This document shows, piece after piece, positions 35,001-47,000 of a stretch of DNA of 64,000 nt. Both the position numbers and the translations under genes were made by a program. Numbering within the stretch: position 1 is the first letter of the stretch; each line of letters starts with the position of its first letter. Below the pieces are notes generated by a model. It was not told where the DNA came from. It did not search any database and worked only from the letters and a program-made list of their open reading frames with translations. The stretch is from positions 17,796,562 through 17,860,561 of the forward strand of contig OY759217.1 in NCBI GenBank assembly GCA_963662175.1. The letters run 5' to 3'. The stretch is from Aradus depressus (lineage: Eukaryota > Arthropoda > Insecta > Hemiptera > Aradidae).

Positions 35001-38000
35001 GTTCGCCGAGGCCAGGCGAAACCTGCGCAAGGAGATTCAGAAGAGCAAGAGAACCTGCTGGACGGAGCTGTGTGCCGAGTTGAACGCAGACCCATGGGGT
35101 AAAGCTTACCGTGACCAAGAAGCTCCACAAGAGCCAGCCAAAGATGGAGCCAGGGGAGGTCCAGAACATCGTGGAATGCCTCTTCCCCTGCAGCGGCGTG
35201 GCAACATTAGAGATGGATGAAGGCGGGCCTAACGACATCCCCCCTGTCACAAGAGAGGAAATTGAAAGAGCCTGTCGACACGTCGGTGCCAACAAGGCAC
35301 CCGGGCTGGATAAAATCCCAAACCGAGCCCTGAAAGCAGCAATGAAGGCCAGGCCAATGGTCTTCGCTGACGTGTACGATAAGTGTTTGAGAGCGGGGGT
35401 TTTCCCTGGTCGATGGAAAAGGCAACGTCTTGTCCTGATCCCGAAGCCGGGAAAGCCCCCAGGTGATCCTTCGGCATAGAGACCCCTCTGCCTCCTTGAT
35501 ACAGCGGGGAAGGTGCTGGAAGGCATCATCCACGAGAGGTTGCGCGAGCATGTGGAGGCTGGCCTAACCGACAATCAGTATGGGTTTCGACCAGGGAGGT
35601 CAACAACAGATGCAGTGGAAGAGGTGAAGAATCTGGTGTGTGCAGCAATAACCGGGACGCTAAGGAACCGGAAGCGTTGCCTTATGGTCACGTTGGACAT
35701 CAGCAATGCGTTCAACTCGGCTCGGTGGGACAAGATCTGGGAGAGCCTCTTACGGGACTTCAAGATCCCCAGGTATCTGATGAAGATCATCAGGAACTAC
35801 CTAAGCGAGAGGATGCTGTTCGCGGACACCACTGACGGAACCAGGGAATTCAAGGTCACTACAGGAGTTCCACAAGGGTCAGTCCTTGGCCCCACACTGT
35901 GGAACATCCTGTACAATGGCTTGCTGAGCCTGCCAATGCCAGAAGACCTTACCTTGGTGGCGTATGCTGACGATGTAGGGATCGTCATAGTGGCTGATGA
36001 TCTGGAAAACCTGGAACGCAAATTCCAGGCTGCCACGGAGCGGATACACCATTGGATGAGCTCTGTGGGCCTTTCCCTGGCCATCCACAAGACGGATGCA
36101 GTACTCTTCACCGGGAGGAAGGCCAGAACCAACATGTCACTGACCTTCCAGGGTTATACTATCGAGACCCAACCGGCAATCAGGTACCTGGGAGTAATGC
36201 TGGATCAGAGGCTCACTTTTAGGGAGCACCTCAAATACGTGGGAGCGAAGGCCGCCAGGACATCGGCGGCGATTTCGAGAATTCTGCCCAACGTCGGTGG
36301 CCCTAGGCAGAGCAGGAGAAGACTGCTGGCAGGAGTCAGCACTTCCATCCTTCTGCACGGGGCCCCGACATGGGCAGATGCAACGAGGATTCCCTCATAC
36401 CTGAGGCTGATCGCCCCCGCTCACAGGCGAAGCGCACTGAGAGTCGCATGCGCCTACCGAACAGTTTCTGGCGACGCTGCCTATGTAATTGCTGGGCTGC
36501 CCCCCATTGACCTCTTGGCACGGGAACGTACGCGACACTTCAAAAGGAAACAAGACCCGGTTCAGGTGGAAGAGGTGGTGCAGCGCTTCGACCACAGGGG
36601 AAACCGGGTCTTCTATCAGGACGCGGGGGCCAGCCCTGGTCCAGCAGAGCCAGAGAGGGCCAGGACAATTAGGGAGTGGCAGGAAGAATGGGACAAGTCC
36701 ACAAAGGGACGGTGGACCCATCGGCTCATCCCTCGAGTCGAGCCTTGGCTCACCAGAAAGCATGGGGAGGTGAATTACCACCTCACCCAGGTACTCACGG
36801 GACACGGTGGGTTCCGGGGGTACCTCCACAAAATCGGGGCAGCAACAACACCAGACTGCCCCGCGTGCCTTGGTGAGACGGAGTCGGCGGAGCATGTCCT
36901 CCTCAAATGCCCCAGATTGAGGAGGGAAGGAAAAATCTGGAGTGCAGCATGGGCGCCCCACTGACTGCTACCAGTTACGTGGACGCTATGCTGCGCTCCC
37001 AGGAGTCGTGGGATGAAGGCTGCGATTTTGCAGCGCTCATCATGGGCGGGTTGGCCCTTCAGGAGAGGGCTGACAAGGAACAGTAGCGGTAATAAAACAG
37101 AAGAAGGGGCGTTACCAGCCACCCTTCCTCCCTTCCGCGAAGTAATGACAGACCGTCAGTTCCGCGGAAGGGAATCAGGATCGGCAAGGAGAGGGTTTTA
37201 GTGGGTATGGTGATGGTGAACCGTCTCGAGTCCCACACTATCCAGGGCTACCTTCCCTGGATGTGCGTCACAGCATTTCCCCCTCCAATGCAAAAAAAAA
37301 AAAAAAAAAGTTTTTAGGGCTAGAGAGGTGGTGCAACATCTGGAGAATTAAATTAAATGAGCACAAATATGATCAAGTCATATTTACCCTACGCCGTCAA
37401 TCCGTCAGTCCTCTCGTCATCATCCACAACATCCTGATTCCCTCTTCAAACCAAGTTCGCTATCTCGGGTTTTACCTAGTCAGTAGACTTACGTGGAACC
37501 CACATACACGACCTAAACGACAAGAACTGAATCGAAGATACGGATTACTTGGACCAAAATCGAAACTGACGACTAACAACAAACCTACGATTTACAAGAC
37601 GCATTTACAAGTACCAAGCCTCGAACTTTGGGGTACAGCTAAACAATCCAACATCAAACGTATCCAAGCATTCCAGTCCTAACTCTTCCGACGAATTGTC
37701 AACGCACCTTTCTATGTCACCAATAAAGTATTCCCACTGTCAATGAATTAATCAAATCCCGATTCCAATCATTCCACAGAAACCTTTCTTCCCATTCAAA
37801 TCCTCTCATTCCCATCCTGACAATCCTCCCCGCCGCTTGAACAGGAGGTGGCCTCGCGATCTACTCTCGGATGATAGTGAATAATGACAATTAACTTTCG
37901 AGGGAGTGTCAGCGCTGGCTGGCTTCTCCCATCAAGTGACGTCATATTTTTCTTTCTGATCACATATTTGCTTATTATGTATATATTGTATATAGATTGC

Positions 38001-41000
38001 AAATATAATTTTAAAAAAAAAAGTTTTTCGGGTTAAGTTTTAACATGGTTGATCCACCTTCGGGAAAAATATATTTCACAAATCCGAACAATTGCAATCA
38101 TTGGACTCCACAAAAATAATGTAGAAATGCGATTATCATTGTTCACCTATGGTTATATCCGTTCTGTTTTAATAGAAAGTAATTGATTCTAGAGACTTTC
38201 ATCATGAAACTACTTTTAAAAAAAACTTTAGATAAGTTTTAAGCAAGTGAGCGCATTCTGGGTTCAAAAACGCAACGGATATTTTTCAAATTGATTTATG
38301 GGTCCAAATTGAATTTATTAAGGGCACCTAGTCAACTAGAGGTGGGATATATTATATTGGATGATGGGGTGAGGGGTGGAGGGAGGGGGGAGGAGCTCTG
38401 GAACTGGGTGGAATCTTAATGGCCCAACCCTTAATTGGTGAGTCCCTTTAAATGGGAGCCAACTCCTTTATTGAATTTGGGATTCCTTCAGTTGAGTTCT
38501 GTGGAGATCTTTCTTACTATTGAAAGTAGGGAAATTGAGGGGCACATTCATGTCAGCCCCAATTGTCTAGCCCAAGAAAGAGGAACTCCAACTGAAAAGA
38601 AGTAATTCTTCGTGACATCTCCAAATATATTCACCGTTCAAGGACATTGAAGTTTTAGAGGCTATTGGTTTGGCTAAGGCGCACTTTTGAGGCAGTCTAC
38701 ATACGAGTACTGGGAGTACTGACATCTTGGGAAAGAAAAATATAGTTCTTTCCCACACATCGAGAGCTTTCGGTTGTTACACCATCCTCAGAGCATTTAA
38801 AAAGCATGTACAATATCAGTGCCGGATTAAGCCAGCGAGGGGCCTGTAGCAAATTCTGTCAAGAGGCCCTTGGTTTGCTTTAGGTTCTCAAGTTTAGGGT
38901 ATTAAATAAAACAAAACTGTTACAAATAAACTTTTCTGGATTTAATATGGGCAAATTTAGAGATAACACTTTCAATATCGACTTCTTTAAGCAAATCATG
39001 CTCTATATTCATCAAAGTGAGATGATAAAGACGTTCTTGCCCCATCGTGTTCCTTAACTCATTTTTAATACGTTTTAATGATGAAAAAGAACATTCGCCA
39101 CTGCAGTTAGTGATCATGAGAGACAAGTAAATGCTACTTTTGGGAAACACGATTCTAAAGAATTATTTAATAAAAGTTTATAAAATTGCAGTTCCAGAGG
39201 CAATTTTCAAAAGGGATCTGCTCAAGAGTATTACGAAAAATTTAAAAAAATAAGCTGAAAAAAATGTATTTATAGGGAGTTGTAGTGTTTCCAACACCAT
39301 AAACATTAGAACATTAACGTTAAAAAGTTAGTAAAATACTTATTTTTACATGAACGTGTTAATTCATAGACTTAAAAATGTATCAAATCTGTTAATTAAT
39401 TAATTTCCTATCTAATAGATATATTTTTATACCATATAAATGTAAATGATTAATTTCAGATAAGATTTAACGTGACGAAATCGAGTTTTAGATTTTCAGG
39501 TGGGAGTAAAGCTTCGCGCTTAAGGCATGCAAAATATTTTTACGCTCCTACCTAAATTGATATTTTTTTACGGTCAGACAGGCGTTGGAGCGCGGGGCCC
39601 CCCAATTCGCGGGGCCCGTAGCATTTGCTACTCTTGCTACGTGGTTAATCCGGCACAGTACAATATACATCAACAATGCAACCAATTTACATAATATGAT
39701 AATATTTTATATGATGTATTTAGTAAAAATTGTAATTTTTTTAAGAGGTAATTTTAAAATTATATATTTAAGTTTATCGAGGGCGCCAGTAGCTCAGTGG
39801 TATGCGTGCTTGTCTTCTGAGCTTAAGAACGTGGGTTCGAAATCCGACCGTGACCCTTAGTTTATTTCATTTGGGAGGTAAAATAAACTTAAGCACGCCG
39901 TCCTTCGGATGGGACGTTAAGCAATGGTCCCAAGCCTGTACGATGTCCGGTACTCGTTAAAGACCCCTACCCTAGGGGAATAAAAATTTAGGACTCCCAC
40001 AGTAGAGTCGGGCTCATGTTCACCAGAGTGACGAAAGAGCGCTCTGGTAGTAGGCGATATGACCTCATAGTTAAACCCCGGGGATGAGTCATAAAACCTA
40101 ACCAAACCTTTAAGTTTATCAAAAAACAAATTATGAAATAAAACATTTTTATATTGAGAAAAGCACACCATTTTTTAAAAATTATAAAAATTATTAAATA
40201 TAAAAAGTTGTAGCTCCTAAAAAGCCAGTCAAATAAAAAAAAATACACATTTTATAAAATACATAATATAAAATAATATTATTATGCAAATTGGTTGCAT
40301 TGTTGATTATATTGTATGCGCTTTTTGAAGGTTCTGAGGATGGTGTAACAACCGAAAGCGCTCACCCTAAATATATTTCTTACGTGGGAAGGACTATATT
40401 TTTCTTTTCATAATCTTCGAGCCAGTGCCAAGAAAATGCTATACTTACGTCTTCAACGTCCCATCCCTGCTGTGCCCAGACATAGACAGAGAGGAAGGCT
40501 GCAGCGATGCAGCCCAGAGGTCCTGCCCCTCCTATCCCGATCAGCTCAGAACCAAGAACAGCTATGAGGCCACTTCCAGCAAGAAGCAGGATCCGCAGCG
40601 GCACCACAAACGGCTGAAACACAAGAGTACAATTAGCATTTAGAGTAAGCATACTCCCACACGGTTCTTAGTGGTCAACCATAAGAAGACACCGGAAGCT
40701 TTCATCTTTTCACATGGTTAGCTGTGCCCTCAGAGCGAAAGTCCTCGAGTTTCTTCCGCTTTGCTACTGTAGACAAATACTCTTCTGCCTTCACCCCAAC
40801 TTGTTCCTTGTCCATGCCTCCTCTCTCTGCAACTCCCTACCCTCTTCCGTGGTTTTCTTCAAATCCTCTCTGTTCCAAAACCTCTTCGATAAACACTTTT
40901 TTCCCTCTGATTTGCCCTTCCTTTCTATTTTGTACATTTCAACATCATTTTTTTATTATCTGTATTTATTTTATTTATTTATCCATTTTATTTTATTACT

Positions 41001-44000
41001 ACATCAGTACTTTAGTACTTTTCAGTTTTCATTACTTAAATTGATATTAATTCAAATATTATATATAATATTAATATATATATATATAATAAATGCATCT
41101 CCTTCTGTCTTTTTATTTGTATACAAACATTTATTTTTCGTTTACTTTCTTTTTAATTTTTTTTTTCATTTATATTTTTACTATTATTGTGCTTTTGTTT
41201 TTTTTCACTGTAACACCATTTTAATTTTTTTCTTTTCTTATTTGCGACTTACTGATATTTTATTTTATTGTTTCTTTTCTTTTAGACTTTTAATGTATTT
41301 ATTCTTCAATTTCTTGTCATGTCAAGTACTTTTGCCCTTACTTAGCGATCTCTGTTCGCAATATATGCAACTATAATCTTTACTGGACACCAACACAACT
41401 CAGAAGGATTGCTTAGTTCCTCCCCACCTGTAACTACCTACCACCCCTAACTCTTATCTCAGTGCCCTTTAGGTTTTATTTTCTACGTTTAGTGTCCCCA
41501 TTTACACTCTGACAACCTTTCCAATATCTATTTGACTTGCCTTGTTACTGCTATCTCTTACTGATCTTTTTGATTTATAAATAAACCAAACTTCTTGAAA
41601 TATTTGTCTATTACACAAAATATTTTATATAACAATATTATGGGAAATAAATTGTACCATCTCAATTATTAGTTGCTTTATTTTTTATGCACTGTAGAAA
41701 TAAACTTTATTGGTTAAAAAATGCAATATTACTTACTTGGCGAGATAAATATTTTTTGAAATATATTCGTTTATATTTATATATTTCTGCAACTCCACTT
41801 AATTTATATTTTATTGAATGTTTGAGATAACTATAAAAATAAAACAAATGAAACCCCCTTTATTGAATGTAATCTAATTTAGCACAAATAATTTAAGCCA
41901 ATGTAATTAAACACATACCAAACCACTTCAACCCTCCCTGGAAAGTTTCACATATTGCAATGTGACCAACCTCCCGAATTAAACAAAAATATAACAACTA
42001 TTCTCCCATTTATATTTGAATGTAACTTAAAACCTAACTTTAATCAAAATAATTATTTTTAATGGGATTCTCACCTTTTTTGGCGAGTTCCGGCGAGAAC
42101 CGATTCGTAAAGTAATCCAAAATTTTGTTCCTTCAGCCTTAAGGCTACTGTGCATCTAATTAAATTATTTTAAAAGAAAATGAAGCCTGGAAAAACACAA
42201 AATTTAAATGAATTTTCTAACCGGCTTATAACAGAAACAATTACCTTTTTCCGTAGGACCAGTTACTTTCTCATTAAAGAATATTTCCAGGTGAGTTTAA
42301 AATGTTTAAATTATTTGAAACATTGAAGAAATATAGCAGAAATACTCCACATATTACCTCTGTTTAATTTTAGTTAGTTATTATGACTCATGGCCGGGCT
42401 ATAACTATGAGGTCATATTGCCTATTAGCAGAACGCTCTTTCGTCACTCTCGTGGACATGAGTCCGACTCTACTATGAGAGTCCTAAATTTTCCCTATCC
42501 AGGTTTATTTACCTTAGGGTTTTTTAAAGAGTTTCTGACTATCGTATAGGCTTGGAGACCATCCGAAGGATTGCGTGCTCAAGGTTTTTTCACTTCCCAT
42601 ATGAAAAAACCTAACTCACGATCTTGAGTTCAGAAGGCATGAACGCTACCTTTGATCATCTGGTTTTGTTATAAGCTGTCTTTTAAATCATATATATAAA
42701 GCTGAAAATGTCTGTGCGTTGTACCGCTATAACTAACGAACGGCTTGATGGATTTGATTAATTTTTTTTTAAATTTGTTCGTCATCGTCTGTGGAAGGTT
42801 ATAGGCGTATTAGTACCTCAATATCTGGTCCATCCCAGCATCCACCCACGCAATCTTTGTAACTCAAAAACCACTGCAATGATTAATGAGTAATCTTTTT
42901 GAATAGATAAGTTTTATCTACCGGAAGGTTAAGGTCTATTTTTTAATCAACCCCTGGTCCATCCCAGCATCCACTCACGCAATCTTTGTAACTCGAAAAC
43001 CATTGCAACGATTAATGAGAAATCTTTTTGAATAAATTAGTTTTAGCTCCAGGATGGTTAAAGTCTATGTTTTAATCAACCTGGTGGTCACATGCGTTCT
43101 CAAGTACGCACTGGCTAGGACGTCCACTGATGCTAAGTATTCACTAGCTGTGGTTTCCGCCGTTGAATGGCGCGTACTAGCCATGGTGCCCAGGGGTCCT
43201 AAAAACTTACTAGCTGGGATGTCTGCCGTTGAAGGACTATAAGCGTTATTCCGTATGAATAATTGAAAATTATAACATCATGAATTGAATCTATTGAAGA
43301 ATTGAAATGGATTCGAACGAGAGATATTAGGAGAAAAGTCGAAGTTCCCCGGGCAACGCCGGGTATTACTGCTAGTATGTTATATGCTAAAGCTGACGAT
43401 GGTATAATGCTGAGTTCTTCAACTCTCACCTCGTATTTTCCCATTCATCATCAATTATCTAATTATTTACTTACCCCATTTTTTTTATTCTTTATTTTTT
43501 AATATATTTTATTTTCCCATATTTCCTAAATTATTCTTTCATAATAACTATTATTCCTATTTTGTTCATTTTACATATTTATATATTTTTATCATTCATT
43601 TATTTATTTTTTATTTTGTCTTATTTTATTTATTATTCTTTTTTTTTTCACACTTATATCTAGTCTCTACATTCTAAAATTAATTTTAGGTTAGGTTAGG
43701 TTTTATGACTCATGCCCGGGCTTTAACTACGAGGTCATAACGCCTACTACCAGAGCGCTCTTTCGTCACTCTGGTGGACATGAGCCCGAATCTACTGTGG
43801 GAGTCCTAAATTTTGCCTACCCTAAATTTTTTATTCATCTAGGGTAGGGGTCTTTAACGAGTACCTGACATCGTACAGGCTCGGGACCATCGCTTAACGT
43901 CCCATCCGAAGGACGGCGTGCTCAATTTTATTTTACCTCTCAGATAAAATAAACTAAGGGCCTCGGTCTCGTTTCGAACCCACGTTCTTTAGCTCAGAAG

Positions 44001-47000
44001 ACAAGCACGCATACCACTGAGCTACCGGCGCCCTCTTAACCATCATTATATTATGCTCTGTGGATTTTTATAAATTTATTTATTTTTATTCACATTTATA
44101 TAAATTCTTTTTTACATAGATATTTCTTCTATTGATTAGTTTATTTTTTTATATAGATACTTCTTATATTTATAATTGTCTATTTTTTCTCCACTGTAGC
44201 CCTAATTTATTTACTAGTGTATTTATTCTTTGTTTATTTCATAAAAATAAAGAAAACGTATGTTTTTTTAAAAATATTGTCTATTTCACAAATAATATAT
44301 AATATGGGAGTACTTTCGGTATTGCTACCATCTTCAGACACGACTTAACAAATACTTAATTGAAGTTCGTTAACAAATACTAAATTGAAATTTGTTAAGT
44401 CGTGGCTGAAGATAGTAGCAATACCGAAAGTACTCCCATATTATATATTATTTGTGAAATAGACAATATTTTTTAAAAAACATACGTTTTCTTTATTTTT
44501 ATCAAGTGTTTCACAATATCTCTGCAAAAATGTTAAGTATCATGTGTTTATTTCATTGTTTTCTTTTCTTTTTGACTCTGTATGTATTTATTCTTAGGGG
44601 ACCTCGGTCCCAGAATAATAATAAAAATAAAATTTCAAATTTCAGAAAGCGTGAACTTTCAAATGTTAATATTTGACTAAGTTAAGGATTACATAGAAAG
44701 TGATGTTCAAGAATAATTCAGCCAAATCTATGCATATAGGAACTTTGTTCGCAAATCGTATATTACGAAAGATTACCGCACAATAAAGATGGTAAAAACA
44801 TACAAATTGTTAACTTTTATTTTCGTTCTTCAGTTCTAACTCGGTAAAAACAACGGGTTTTATCCTATTTGTTATTATTTTGTTCTTTATTAATCAATGA
44901 ATTAAGTCTTATTTTAATAATAATGTAAAAGCAGCAAAACACCAAATTTTTGGTAAACTTTTCATAATTCAGTTTATTATTTCATAAACGCTTAAAGAAG
45001 CACCCAGTAGTTATTCATTTGAAATCTAGGAATATTTTAAACCTATTATAAGTAGGAGGGTGCCGGTAACTCAGAAGTAGCGGTTTGTGTACTGAGCTGG
45101 GTTCGAAACCCGGCCGAGGACCTTAAGTTTATTATCTGAGAAGTACACAAAACCTTAAGCACGCGGTACTTCGGATGGGACGTTAAGCAATGGTCCCGAG
45201 CCAGTACAATGTCAGATACTCGTTAAAGTCCCTCTCCTAAGTGAATAAAAATTTAGAGTACGCATAGTTTAGGATTCTCGTATTAAAGTCGGGCTCATGT
45301 CCACCAGAGCGACAAAAGAGCACTCTGGTAGAAGGCGATTAGACTTCATACTTAAAGTCCGGGCATGAGGCACAATAATAAACTATAAGCACTTACTCCA
45401 ATATTCATGAAAGGTCTAACTTAATGATACTTACATCTTCTTTCTCTGGGACATATGAGGCAAGGACACCCCAGACTACACCATATCCAATGCCGACTAC
45501 AAAAGAAAGGACTCCCAGCAGGACAACTATTAGAGGTGAGTCTGTAAAGTAAATGAGACAACTTTAAGTTAGTTCTGCTTAAACTTAATTTTATATACTG
45601 ATTATATAGATTACATAGTGTTACTGGAAGAATAGGATCAAGAAGAATGAATAATACTCGCTGGGGCCACTCATTCCAGTCAACAAAGTCACATCGCTTG
45701 TTTACATTCTCAGTTATAACAAATATAGGGGATGTAATATCCAAAAATATGGACATTAAATATTTTAAAATGAAAATGAAGATGGAAAAAACAATTAAGG
45801 CGTAGTCAAGGTCCACGCCGTAGATTTTCCGTAAAAACGTCGGGATAAAATCAGTTTTCATTTTCTTTTCGATGGTGCCGCAGCTCTTGCATTTGCTCGG
45901 CACTAGACTTTTTAAATTCCTTTTGATGTGAGCTTTCCTCTAAATTGCGTTTTCTATAAATCCGCGCATATTTACGATGCATATGAGACATCTTTAATTT
46001 TTTTGCAATTTTCAATTTAATACCGATTTTTACATATATTTTGGCAAATATTTTTATTGTTTCACTTTAAGTCCTAGTAGTGCTCCTCAAGCTCTTTACA
46101 ATGACACTCGAATCAACGTCCTATCTAAACGCGTTATCATGCTACACTAATTTCTAATTTTACACAACGCTAATTCGCAACAATCATCCGCCGGCACCCA
46201 CACTAGCCCGATAACGTCACAGGCAAAACAAAACGTGCACAACAAACACGTATAGACATGCTCTATCCATTGTGACCTCAACCGTTGTTATCGCATTATT
46301 AGTCTCGTAGTTATTATCGATTGAAATCTGATGGTATTTTGTAACACAAGAAAGTTTGACCGGCTATCACTGTGCTTAACGAGCGAATAGACGTTTTCAC
46401 GTCAATATAAATATTGGAGGGCAGGAAATCAGTGGAAGAAGTCTGATGACGTCAGCAGCAATACTAAGTAAAGAAGGGTGAGGACCACATGACCTGGGCA
46501 GCCAATAGGTGAGAAGGAAAATCCCGGCGGAAGAATGACGGGAGAGCGGGACGAACCCAGCTAGGGCCCACTTAGTCAACGTCGCAGAGGGTGGACGTGA
46601 GGGAGGAGCTCACAACTGTTTTGAGATGTGAGTTGTAGAACTTTATAAGTCCGTACCATTTTTGTTATATGAAATAGAAAAGATGTGAAACGTGTATCTA
46701 GATTAACGTAGAGTCAATGGAATATTGAAGAAATCCAAAGCCCAGCAGAGGTTGAATATTGAAGAAATCCGAAACCCAGCAGAAATCGCAGTAGACAACG
46801 AAACGCAACTATGTACCTATAATTATAAGTAATATACAAATGTTTTTTAGGAAAGCAGTAATGGTTGAATAGTTTCTGAGAAATAATTATAAAGATCAAT
46901 AATGTTTTTATCAAATATATTTAATAAAATAATCATGGAGTAAGTTCTTTTTGTGTGTTCTGCAACCTCATATATTCTTAGTTTTTCAAAACTGTTGAAT

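Larger units (their letters stand above)
32986..37307 (+). mobile_element. Nearly full-length two-ORF R1/LOA-group LINE
   Basis: Flanked by AAGTTTTTAGGGCT at 32972-32985 and 37308-37321 (14-bp TSD) with a 3' A-run at 37292-37309. Only 39 bp precede the ORF1 ATG. Carries ORF1 (gag-like) and ORF2 (endonuclease, RT, zinc knuckle) overlapping by ATGA, typical of this LINE group. Inserted in antiporter intron 3, antisense to the gene, next to a Jockey relic. Confidence 0.93.
38733..40408. repeat. Fold-back element with hammerhead-like arms, split by hAT and SINE
   Basis: Left arm 38733-38816 plus 39667-39720 and right arm 40262-40408 are complementary (AAAGAAAAATATAGT.., TTTCGGTTGTTACACCATCC.., AACAATGCAACCAATTT). 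The left arm was split by the hAT insertion at 38817 and the interior by a SINE at 39779, giving a readable order of events. Confidence 0.85.

Noticed and set aside
34915..35574. 219-codon minus-strand frame within the LINE
   Set aside because: Antisense to ORF2, whose RT motifs are unmistakable on the plus strand.
39781..39850. Possible functional tRNA gene (A and B boxes)
   Set aside because: The sequence is the head of the SINE: it occurs in many copies with the same non-tRNA body, and no complete cloverleaf was established.
40714..41376. 220-codon hydrophobic open frame
   Set aside because: Only the first part resembles a LINE RT tail; the rest is translation of T-rich DNA and not a membrane protein.
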